Of a stretch of DNA of 36,653 nucleotides, positions 1 through 7,545 are shown one piece after another; position 1 is the first letter of the stretch, and each line of letters starts with the position of its first letter. A program made the position numbers and the translations under genes. The stretch spans positions 1 through 36,653 of the forward strand of contig DUBE01000019.1 in assembly GCA_012960475.1 (NCBI GenBank). Direction: 5' to 3'. Below the pieces are notes generated by a model that was not told where the DNA came from, ran no database searches, and saw only the letters and a list, made by a program, of their open reading frames with translations. The stretch comes from Planctomycetota bacterium. Its GTDB lineage: Bacteria; Planctomycetota; UBA1135; GCA-002686595.

Positions 1-1
1 T

Positions 2-400
2 GATGGGCGCGGCAGGCCCACTTGTGAGCCGGTCCTGCCCAAACGGAGGCAAAGGGCGCAAAGTCAAAGCCCAGACCAGGCCCAGCCTCCGATTCTCAAG
101 GGCGCGCAACCTGCTCAAGGAAGCTCGGAAACCGAATCGGGCTGGGTGGAGTTCAACAGTCGCGGCCTGCTCGCCGAGCACTTGGGATCCACCTCTCGCG
201 TGCAGTTGGATCTGCCCGCATTCCCGAGCGCGGTGCTTGCTGCATTGGCCCTTGAACATAAAGGTGCCGCCTGGCTCCTGCGCGATCGAGCCGGGATTGC
301 GCTGCCCGCCATCTGGCGCGCGGGAGTTCCCCTGGGCCCCGGAAGTCTGGTGTTCAGCGGGGATCAGCTCGATCTGGTGCTGGTGATTCCCGGTGGCTAG
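2..400 (+). CDS. Protein with C-terminal MoaD/ThiS-like beta-grasp domain ending in Gly-Gly (5' end cut by window)
   Basis: The frame is open from the first bases of the window to a TAG stop, so the gene probably starts upstream. The first ~45 visible residues are a polar Gln/Ser/Pro-rich linker. The last ~84 have the size and pattern of a MoaD/ThiS sulfur carrier: a strand and helix around FNSRGLLAEHLG, a second strand VQLDLP, a helix, then IALPAIWRAG and the closing strand GDQLDLVLVIPGG. Family members end in Gly-Gly, which is adenylated by a MoeB/ThiF enzyme and thiocarboxylated to deliver sulfur; this protein ends exactly there. No in-frame ATG, GTG or TTG lies between base 2 and the GTG at 146, so either a stand-alone 84-residue protein starts at 146 or the domain is the tail of a longer fusion. 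The first beta strand would be very short if it started at 146, which favours a fusion. The fold call is by pattern only. Confidence 0.5.
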   Translation, partial: DGRGRPTCEPVLPKRRQRAQSQSPDQAQPPILKGAQPAQGSSETESGWVEFNSRGLLAEHLGSTSRVQLDLPAFPSAVLAALALEHKGAAWLLRDRAGIALPAIWRAGVPLGPGSLVFSGDQLDLVLVIPGG

Positions 401-541
401 GGGATTCGAGGGCTTGAGTCCCTGGTTTTGGGCCCTGCCAAGTGAAGCCGAGCCCCTGAGCGTCTATCCTCTGCGCCTGTCAGCGAACTGACTCAACCTG
501 TACCCAGCCATCTGGCTTTCAAACAATTCCGCCAACCAACC

Positions 542-1603
542 GTGGAACGCATTCTGATCATCAAGACCGGCGCTCTGGGTGATGTGCTGCGCAGCACTTC
601 GCTGCTGCCGGGGATCCACAAGCGCTGGCCCGGGGCAGAGGTTTCCTGGGTAACCGCACACGGGGCCGAGCCCCTGCTGCAGGGTCACAAGATGGTGGAG
701 CGGGTGATCGCGATCGACCCCGCAGAATGCGCCGACTCGCTTCCGAGTCTGACCGCCTGTACTCCTGATCGCATCTTCTCCCTTGATGATGATCCGGAAC
801 TTTGTGCCTTGGCCGCTGCCCTGCAAGAAGAGAGCGACGCCGCCCTGGTGGGAGCCTGCCTGAATGATGCGGGCGAGCCCGCCTACACCCCGGACGCGGA
901 GTGCTGGTTTGGCATGGGGCTCTTGTCTCGGGAGGGTCTGCAAAAGGCTGACGAGCGCAAGCTGGCCAACCGACGCACACATCCGGATCTGTTGGCCGAG
1001 GTCATCGGCGTCGAGCGCGGCCGTCCTGCCCTGAACTTGTCGGCGGCTGACCTGGAAAGCGCCGCGCGCCTGCTTGATGAGCTTGCGCCCGCGAGTGCTG
1101 GCCTGCGCATTGGTCTGAACACGGGAGCCGGCGGCCGCTGGCGCACCAAGGCCATGCAGCCCGAGGAAGTGACCCACCTCGTGGCGCTGTTGCACGAGAA
1201 ATTGGGGGCCGCCGCACTCCCCGGGGTCCAGTTCCTGTTCCTGGGAGGCCCAGGGGAAATCGAGCGCAATCAAGGACTGCTCAGCTTGAGCCGCAGCGCC
1301 ACCCCTGCTGCAAGGCTGATCGATGCGGGCTGCGAGCACTCCCTTGGTACTTTCGCAGCCCTGGTGGGAGGGCTGGACCTCTTGGTTACTTCCGACAGCC
1401 TTGCCCTGCACCTGGCGGTGGCCCAGGAACGCAGGACCGTCGCATTCTTCGCGCCCACTTCACCCTTTGAGATCGAACTCTATGGCCTGGGTGAAAAAGT
1501 GATCTCCAGCGCGCCTGATGCCGGCAACTATGCCTGCGACACGGACAACAGCACCATTACCGGAGAGCGAGTGGCTGCTGCGGTGTTGCGCCAACTCTCC
1601 TGA
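542..1603 (+). CDS. Glycosyltransferase family 9 (ADP-heptose:LPS heptosyltransferase-like)
   Basis: This 353-residue protein starts with the GT9 signature: strand RILIIKTGALGDVL at residues 3-16, followed by a helix with SLLPGIHKRWP. In GT9 enzymes this loop lies near the acceptor site. The C-terminal Rossmann half has GLNTGAGGRW near residue 190, where the family binds the ADP-heptose phosphates, then a GG-rich strand (FLFLGGPGE) and a C-terminal LLVTSDSLALHLA helix. Bacterial GT9 enzymes transfer L,D-heptose from ADP-heptose to Kdo or heptose of the LPS inner core at the cytoplasmic face of the inner membrane. Two more GT9 domains and HldE, which makes the donor, lie downstream in this window. 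The start is GTG without an obvious Shine-Dalgarno sequence. Exact acceptor specificity cannot be told. Confidence 0.85.
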   Translation: MERILIIKTGALGDVLRSTSLLPGIHKRWPGAEVSWVTAHGAEPLLQGHKMVERVIAIDPAECADSLPSLTACTPDRIFSLDDDPELCALAAALQEESDAALVGACLNDAGEPAYTPDAECWFGMGLLSREGLQKADERKLANRRTHPDLLAEVIGVERGRPALNLSAADLESAARLLDELAPASAGLRIGLNTGAGGRWRTKAMQPEEVTHLVALLHEKLGAAALPGVQFLFLGGPGEIERNQGLLSLSRSATPAARLIDAGCEHSLGTFAALVGGLDLLVTSDSLALHLAVAQERRTVAFFAPTSPFEIELYGLGEKVISSAPDAGNYACDTDNSTITGERVAAAVLRQLS

Positions 1604-1627
1604 ATCCGTCTCTCAAGACTCCAGAGC

Positions 1628-1837
1628 ATGTCCCCACAGTTCCTCCAACGTCTGGCCAAATTCCTTGAAGGCCTTGGCCTCCTGATCATCCTCGTGGGCT
1701 TGATGATGAGCGTCGAGATGGGCATGCGCGACGAAGGCCTGTCCTCCATGCGCGCGGAAACCTATGGCCTTGCGGCGGGCGGAGTCCTGTTTGCGATCGG
1801 CTGGCTCTTGGAGCGGGCCTTGGGGTCGCGGGACTGA
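1628..1837 (+). CDS. Small two-helix membrane protein, unknown function
   Basis: A 69-residue reading frame lies 24 bases after the GT9 gene on the same strand. It has two hydrophobic stretches, about residues 15-30 (LEGLGLLIILVGLMMSV) and 46-62 (YGLAAGGVLFAIGWLLE), joined by a short charged loop, and a charged C-terminal tail. That predicts a small inner-membrane hairpin. I recognise no family. It ends only 5 bases before the stop of the convergent ABC transporter gene, with no hairpin between them. Position and composition look like a real gene, but homologues would be needed to be sure. Confidence 0.55.
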   Translation: MSPQFLQRLAKFLEGLGLLIILVGLMMSVEMGMRDEGLSSMRAETYGLAAGGVLFAIGWLLERALGSRD

Positions 1838-1842
1838 AGCTC

Positions 1843-3654
1843 CTACTCCTCCACCACAAACTGCAGAGTGTGCAGCCTTGCGTAGGCACCTTTGGCCGCC
1901 AGCAATTCCTCGTGGTTGCCGCGTTCGATGATGCGGCCTTGATCGAGGACCAGGATCATATCGGCCCGTTGGATTGTGGAGAGGCGGTGGGCGACCACCA
2001 GGGCACTGCGGCCTCGGAGCAAGCGGGCCGTGGCCTCTTCGATGCGCGCTTCGGTGCCCGAGTCAATGCTGGCGGTGGCTTCGTCGAGGATGACCAGGTC
2101 CGGCTGGCCAGCGAGGGCTCGGGCGATTGACAGGAGCTGACGTTCGCCCGTGGAAAAGGTCGCGCCCCGTTCGGCCACTTCAGATTGCATGCCAGCGGGC
2201 AGGTTCGCGATCATCCGGTCGGCGCCGCTGGCTTCTAGGGCCTGCAAGAGAGCCGCTTCGTCGATGTCGTCCCGATCCATCAAGATGTTTTCCTCCACGC
2301 TGCCAGCAAAGAGGAAATCGTCTTGCAGGACCAGTCCGATGCGCTTCCGCCAGTCGGCCAGGTCCAGTTGCTTCAGGTCGTGCTCTGCGATCTGGATGCG
2401 GCCAGCACCGGGGTCGTAGAAGCGTAGCAGCAGGTTGACAATCGTGCTCTTGCCCGAGCCGGTAGCGCCGACAAGAGCGACCGTTTGTCCGGGCAGGATC
2501 TCGAAGTTGATGTCCGCGAGCACCGGGTGGTCAGTCAAGTAACTGAAGCTCGTGTCTTCGAAGCGAATTCTTGGCGCGCTGCCGCGCGGCCCGAGGCTGG
2601 CGGGCTGCGCGGGGGTAGGCAGGGCGGAGTCCGTGTCCAGCACCTCAAAGACCCGCTCGGCGGAAGCGAAGGCCGATTGCAGAATATTGTAGCGCTCGCC
2701 CAGGTTGCGGATCGGCTGCACCACCAGGGTCAGGTAGAGCCAAAAGCGCAGGAAGGCGCCGATGGTCAGCTCGTCCCCGGCGATGGAGATCACCCCTTGG
2801 CGCAGGGTGGCCCCTTGGATCAGGTAAACCGCCAGGCTCATGATCGGGAAGAACAGGGCGAAGAGCAAGATCGTGCGCTTGTTGGCGGCATAGTAACGGC
2901 TGAGGTGTTCTCCAAAGCGCGCGCCCACATGGGCCTCTCGTCCAAATAGTTGCACCACGCGGATGCCCTGCAGAACCTCTTGCAGATAGCCGTTCAGGCG
3001 CGCTAGTTCCGCACGCACGGTGCGGTGGGCGCGGCGAGCTCCACCCCGGAAAGCGAGACTGATCAGGATCAGTATGGGGGTCATCAGGGTGACCAGCAGA
3101 GCCAGGGGCGCGTGGATTGTGAACAAGAGTGCCAGCACAACCACCACGCGCAGCATGTCGAAGGCCAGGGTCACAACGCCGGCGGTGAAGAGCTCCGCCA
3201 GATTCTCCACATCGCTGGAAACCCGCGTGACCAGCGCTCCCGTGGGGCGCGAATCGAACCAGGCCAGATCCAAGTAGGAGATGTGCCGATAGAGGTGCCG
3301 ACGCAGATCGTGGATCACCGCCTGTCCCGTGCGGATCAGGGTGGCCACCTCGAAGTAGCGTAGCCAGGTCTGGAGGGAGAGGATGCCGATGTAGGCCGCC
3401 ACCAGCAGCAGGAGATGATGGATGAAGGGGCTCGGGTCCGCATTCTCGGGGGCCGCGAGGGCGTCCGCTACCGGTCCGTCCAGGCTCTGCTGCCAGATCC
3501 AGGGACCGATCAGGTCCAGGACGAAGAGGCTGGTCAGAACCGCGAAGCACTTGATGAACAGCCGGATATGGGGGCGCGCATAACGAAGCAGCCGCCGAAA
3601 CAGGCGTCCGTCCCAAGCCTTGCCCGCCACAAGTTCGTCCGCTTCCCAACTCAT
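1843..3654 (-). CDS. ABC exporter half-transporter, subunit with catalytic Glu and degenerate signature (MdlB/BmrD-like)
   Basis: This 603-residue protein has an N-terminal six-helix ABC exporter domain (about 25-330) and a nucleotide-binding domain (about 360-603). Visible motifs are Walker A GATGSGKST (396-404), Q-loop VLQDD, signature FSTGERQ (500-506) instead of LSGGQ, Walker B VILDEATAS with catalytic Glu525, and H-loop AHRLS with His556. Its ATG overlaps the stop of the upstream half-transporter by 4 bases, so the two are surely co-translated. In the heterodimer this subunit gives the catalytic Glu to the working ATP site and the poor signature to the other site. This is the arrangement of MdlAB/SmdAB and BmrCD/TM287-288 exporters, which export drugs, lipids or peptides. 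The substrate is unknown. The neighbouring M28 peptidase gene lies just upstream. Confidence 0.9.
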   Translation of the reverse strand: MSWEADELVAGKAWDGRLFRRLLRYARPHIRLFIKCFAVLTSLFVLDLIGPWIWQQSLDGPVADALAAPENADPSPFIHHLLLLVAAYIGILSLQTWLRYFEVATLIRTGQAVIHDLRRHLYRHISYLDLAWFDSRPTGALVTRVSSDVENLAELFTAGVVTLAFDMLRVVVVLALLFTIHAPLALLVTLMTPILILISLAFRGGARRAHRTVRAELARLNGYLQEVLQGIRVVQLFGREAHVGARFGEHLSRYYAANKRTILLFALFFPIMSLAVYLIQGATLRQGVISIAGDELTIGAFLRFWLYLTLVVQPIRNLGERYNILQSAFASAERVFEVLDTDSALPTPAQPASLGPRGSAPRIRFEDTSFSYLTDHPVLADINFEILPGQTVALVGATGSGKSTIVNLLLRFYDPGAGRIQIAEHDLKQLDLADWRKRIGLVLQDDFLFAGSVEENILMDRDDIDEAALLQALEASGADRMIANLPAGMQSEVAERGATFSTGERQLLSIARALAGQPDLVILDEATASIDSGTEARIEEATARLLRGRSALVVAHRLSTIQRADMILVLDQGRIIERGNHEELLAAKGAYARLHTLQFVVEE

Positions 3655-5450
3655 GTGTCGTCTCCCAGGGCGGCGCGTCTTTGCTGGTGATCCCAGGTCT
3701 GCTTGTACCAGCCCGACCTCTTGACGAGTTCTTCGTGGGTGCCCATGTCTGCTTGGGCCCCTGCTTCATCGAGCACCAGAATCTGATCGCAACCCGCTAC
3801 GCTGGAGAGGCGATGAGCGGCGAGAACCACACTGCGCCCCTGTCCCTCCTTCCGCAGGCTTTGCAGCAGGGTCTTTTCCGTGTCGGTGTCGACGGCCGAG
3901 AGGCAGTCGTCAAGGATCAGGATCTGTGGTTTTCGCGCGAGGGCCCGGGCGATGCAGGTCCGTTGGCGTTGACCTCCGGAGAGGGTCACGCCGCGCTCTC
4001 CCACCAGGGTCTCGATGCCTTTGGGGAAGTTTTTGACTTCGTTCGTCATGGCGACCTGTTCGATCAGGTCCGTGAGGCGCTCGGGGCCGATGTCCCGGTC
4101 AGTGCCGAAGCGGATGTTGTCGGCGTAGGTGACCGAGAAGAGGAATGAGTCCTGGGGCACATAGCCGAGGGCTCGGCGTACCTGGGCGAGGGGCACAGCG
4201 CGGAGGTCCACTTCGTTGCTTGTGATGGCTCCAAGGGTGGGGTCGATCAGGCGCCCCATGAGCAACAGGAGTGTGGTCTTGCCCGCGCCGGTGGGGCCCA
4301 CGATGCCGAGAGAGGTGCCTGCGGGCAGGTCGAAGGAGAGGTCTTGGAGGGTGGCAGAGTCGGCGTCTGGGTAGCTGTAGCTGACGTGGGCGAAGTTGAG
4401 GGAGGGGGCAAGGGTCTGGGTGGGGCTCTGCTGCGATCCCTTCGATGGCACTGCTCTTGCTTGTGTCGAGGTCTCTTCTTCAGGAACCGATGTCAATGCG
4501 GAACGCGTATCCAGCAGGGTCTGCACCCTCTTCGCGCTGGCCACCGCTCGGGGGTACATGCCCGCGATCCAACCCACGGCGATCAGCGGCCAAAAGACCT
4601 TGATGGTCAAGTCCACGAACTGAAACAACTCGCCGATGGGCAGGCTGCGGTCAATCGCGGCCAGACCTCCGAGGATCAAGATGACTGCAAAGGTAAGATC
4701 AAAAGACCCATGGATGCTCGCATGGGTCCAGCCTCTCGCGCGGCCCAGGGCGATTTGATGGTCTCGGTTTTGTTCGCTCGAGCGCTCAAAGCGTTTGGCC
4801 TGGGAGTCCTGACGGTGGTAGCCCTGCACCACCCTGACGCCCCCAAAATCCTCATGGGCCCGGTGGCTGATGTCCGCCAGACTTTCCTGCACCGCGGTGG
4901 AGTGCACATGCAGCCGAGGGGTAAGTCGCTGCATGATCACGCCCACCGCCAGCAAGGGCAGCAGCATGGACATGCTCAAGAGGGGATTGAGGGAGAAGAG
5001 CCAGCCCAAGCTGATAGGCACGATCACAGCTGCGCCCAGGGTGTACATCAGGCCCGGCCCCAGGAACATGCGCAGGGATTCCACATCGGCAGTCAGCCTG
5101 CTGACCAAGTCTCCGGAACGACTCTTGGCGTGGAAGGAAAGGTCCAGTCGCACCAGATGATCGAAGAGCTCTTGCTTGAGTTCCACCTCGAAGCGTCTTG
5201 AAACCACCACCACCAACCAGCGCTGCCAGAAGCGAAAGAAGGCGTGGGCGATTGCTGCGCCCGCCATCAGCAGCAGCGTATGAGTCAGCCACTCATGGGT
5301 TCCGCTTGAGCGTACTTTTTCAATGGACTGGCCCACCAGGATCGTGACCGCCACATCCGCCATCTGGGACAGGGGAATCGCAACCACCCCAGCCAACAGG
5401 CGGGGCTTGTGGCGCAGGAAACGCTTGAAATAGGCACGCAGGAGTTTCAA
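3651..5450 (-). CDS. ABC exporter half-transporter, subunit with degenerate Walker B (MdlA/BmrC-like)
   Basis: A 599-residue ABC exporter half: six-helix transmembrane domain (about 15-310), a Ser/Gln/Thr-rich linker around 320-350, then the nucleotide-binding domain. Motifs are Walker A GPTGAGKTT (385-393), Q-loop VPQDS, canonical signature LSGGQRQR (490-497), Walker B LILDDCLSAVD with Asp515 where the catalytic Glu normally sits, and H-loop AHRLS (His546). The Glu-to-Asp change plus a perfect LSGGQ complements the partner encoded by the next gene, which has Glu but FSTGE. Together they should form one consensus and one degenerate ATP site, as known for heterodimeric exporters. The gene lies 15 bases after the M28 peptidase stop, so the three are likely one transcript. 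Transport direction is outward by family; the substrate is unknown. Confidence 0.9.
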   Translation of the reverse strand: MKLLRAYFKRFLRHKPRLLAGVVAIPLSQMADVAVTILVGQSIEKVRSSGTHEWLTHTLLLMAGAAIAHAFFRFWQRWLVVVVSRRFEVELKQELFDHLVRLDLSFHAKSRSGDLVSRLTADVESLRMFLGPGLMYTLGAAVIVPISLGWLFSLNPLLSMSMLLPLLAVGVIMQRLTPRLHVHSTAVQESLADISHRAHEDFGGVRVVQGYHRQDSQAKRFERSSEQNRDHQIALGRARGWTHASIHGSFDLTFAVILILGGLAAIDRSLPIGELFQFVDLTIKVFWPLIAVGWIAGMYPRAVASAKRVQTLLDTRSALTSVPEEETSTQARAVPSKGSQQSPTQTLAPSLNFAHVSYSYPDADSATLQDLSFDLPAGTSLGIVGPTGAGKTTLLLLMGRLIDPTLGAITSNEVDLRAVPLAQVRRALGYVPQDSFLFSVTYADNIRFGTDRDIGPERLTDLIEQVAMTNEVKNFPKGIETLVGERGVTLSGGQRQRTCIARALARKPQILILDDCLSAVDTDTEKTLLQSLRKEGQGRSVVLAAHRLSSVAGCDQILVLDEAGAQADMGTHEELVKRSGWYKQTWDHQQRRAALGDDT

Positions 5451-5465
5451 CGGTTGGCTCCTGCT

Positions 5466-7490
5466 CTAGCCCTGGCTTGACCACTGTTGGGTCAGGGTTT
5501 GGACTGCCGCTTCGATGGAAGAGAGTTCCGCGGCCAGGGCCTCGGGATTGTCCCTGACTTCGCGCAGGCTGGGCCAGGTGTGGGAGCCATAGCCGTTGCT
5601 GGGGTCGGGGGCCCAGAAAATGTTGCGGTACCACTCGCGGCCCGGCAATCCTTCATTCCGTCCCATGGCCTTATAGAGACTCGGCCGATCTGCGTGACGA
5701 ATGGCGTCGCCCCGCAGGGCTGGGCCGTGCTGATTGAGGGCTGCTCGCAGATCAGGCCAGGTGCCAAAGGGTCCGGGCGTGAGTTCTGGTTCAAAGTCCA
5801 TGCGCCGTGCCCAACGCAGCCAACTGGTTTCATGGGCGCGGGCCAGGGCTTCGAGGGTTTGGGCCAGGTGTTCGGCCTGCGCTTCTCCCAACCAGTCAGC
5901 GGCCATGCGCGCATGCCAGGCCAGATCCTGGGCCGCGCGGGTTTGGTCCAAGCACAAGTGCCCTGCGGCGGAGAATTCTTCCATGAGTGCCTTCAATGTG
6001 CTCGCCGCCAGTTGGTGTCCCACATATCCCGGGTCCAGAAACCGCTCAATCAAGGCCACATCATCAAAGACCGTGTGGTATTGGCCGCCGTTGGATCCGC
6101 TGAAGGAGAGGTCCAGAACTGGCAGGCAGAGGTGATGCAAGAAGGCAGAATAATCTGAACCGGAGCCCGGTAAGCCGAAGCGCACCTGACCCCGGGCCCG
6201 GCGCAGCCAAAGGTCTGCGAGCGTGTCCTTGTTCTTGCCGTGCGGCGCGGGTATCCGGGCCAGGGCGTCGGACAAGATGCCCTCAAGGCCTGGACTGCCC
6301 GAAGCGCTGAAGTTCGTGCCGCTGACGAGGCCGTCCGCATTGATATAGGCCGAGAGGTTTGCGGAGAGGTTCTTGGCGTTGGCCTCCGCCCATTCGCTGC
6401 TGCCGATCAAGCCTGGTTCTTCCGCATCCCAAAAGGCCACGCTGACTCCGCTGTGCAGCACGCGGCCCTGCTTGACCTCTGCACCGAGTCTCAAGCTGGC
6501 TTCGAGCAGCGAAACCGTTCCACCCCCCGCGTCCTGGGCGCCGCGCACCCAGGCGTCCCGGTGATTGCCCAAGAGGACAAAGCTCGGCAGGGTGCCACGC
6601 ATGTGCCCGATCACATTGACGATGCGTCGCAGGGTACGCGGGGCATCGACTTCCAGGGTCACCTGCGCGGGGCCTGGACCGCCGCTGTCCAAGTGTTCCA
6701 AAATCACCTGCGCGTCATCGGCCCCAATGGGCAGGCTGACGATGGAGGGGAGGTTCCGGGCCAGGCTCTCTGCATCCAGTCGCGGCCCCGGCTGTTCGGG
6801 GGTGCCCGAGGGATACCCCGGCGTGGAGGGGTCGCCTCCAAAGGCGGCCAGGGGAGCAATCGACCCGCGCTGCACCGCCCAGCCCGGCTGCCAGGGTCCA
6901 TTCGGCCAGACCTCGCCCCGCTCGGCCCCGGAGTCTTTTGGGTCGGTGAACATCAACACGCCCAGGCACCCCGCTGCCTCGGCCGCTGCCGCCTTGACCC
7001 CGCGATAGCTGCGGCCATACCGGCAGAGGGCAATCGTTCCTTCCAGTTCTACGCCCGCCGCTTGAAGCCGTTCGAAGTCTTCGTACAGGCCATGTCCGCA
7101 ATCCACCACGGGTCCAGTGACCCGTGCGCTCTGGCTGTAGGCATGAAAGGGCGGCACATCTCCGGGGGGCACCGCGTCCCCGTCGAAGCGCCGCAGACGC
7201 AGGACGCTCGGTTGCTTTTGTTCGGGTCCTTCAAAAATCGCCAGCTCGGTTTTGCGTGGCAGGGACAACAACACCAGTCGCTCATCCCACTCCACATCAA
7301 AGCCCGCGCCCAAGAGTTCTCGCCGCACCATCTCCGCCGCCCGAATCGAACCGGAAGTCCCTGCCAGCCGCGCAGTGGAACAGAGTTCCCGCAGGAGCCG
7401 TTGGATGCGGTGGGCTGGGGGCGGGGCTGCCTCTTGACTCGTAGCTCCGACGGCCGGGAGGCTGGCCAGAATGATGGGGATGAGGAGCAT
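5466..7490 (-). CDS. Exported M28 family zinc peptidase, PSMA/glutamate carboxypeptidase II-like
   Basis: This 674-residue protein starts with a short hydrophobic segment (MLLIPIILASLPAVGATSQ) that looks like a signal peptide, so it should act outside the cytoplasm. A PA-type insert spans about 105-260 (GTIALCRYGRSYRGVKAAAA). The M28 core follows, with the di-zinc ligands of the family visible: GNHRDAW (His310), QDAGGG (Asp320), FWDAEEPG (base Glu357, ligand Glu358), INADG (Asp386) and QYHTVFDD (His472). The C-terminal ~150 residues match the transferrin-receptor-like dimerisation helices of glutamate carboxypeptidase II. The family removes C-terminal Glu/Asp or N-terminal residues from peptides; the substrate here is unknown. 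It is followed closely by the ABC exporter pair and preceded at 55 bases by the CreD-like gene on the same strand. Confidence 0.88.
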   Translation of the reverse strand: MLLIPIILASLPAVGATSQEAAPPPAHRIQRLLRELCSTARLAGTSGSIRAAEMVRRELLGAGFDVEWDERLVLLSLPRKTELAIFEGPEQKQPSVLRLRRFDGDAVPPGDVPPFHAYSQSARVTGPVVDCGHGLYEDFERLQAAGVELEGTIALCRYGRSYRGVKAAAAEAAGCLGVLMFTDPKDSGAERGEVWPNGPWQPGWAVQRGSIAPLAAFGGDPSTPGYPSGTPEQPGPRLDAESLARNLPSIVSLPIGADDAQVILEHLDSGGPGPAQVTLEVDAPRTLRRIVNVIGHMRGTLPSFVLLGNHRDAWVRGAQDAGGGTVSLLEASLRLGAEVKQGRVLHSGVSVAFWDAEEPGLIGSSEWAEANAKNLSANLSAYINADGLVSGTNFSASGSPGLEGILSDALARIPAPHGKNKDTLADLWLRRARGQVRFGLPGSGSDYSAFLHHLCLPVLDLSFSGSNGGQYHTVFDDVALIERFLDPGYVGHQLAASTLKALMEEFSAAGHLCLDQTRAAQDLAWHARMAADWLGEAQAEHLAQTLEALARAHETSWLRWARRMDFEPELTPGPFGTWPDLRAALNQHGPALRGDAIRHADRPSLYKAMGRNEGLPGREWYRNIFWAPDPSNGYGSHTWPSLREVRDNPEALAAELSSIEAAVQTLTQQWSSQG

Positions 7491-7545
7491 GGGGCGAGCA
7501 GTCTACCCCGAAAGCAGTGCCCGGCACCGCATCATCGGCACCTGG

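Noticed and set aside
4344..5201. 285-codon plus-strand frame
   Set aside because: Antisense to the ABC half-transporter's membrane domain; no recognisable sequence.
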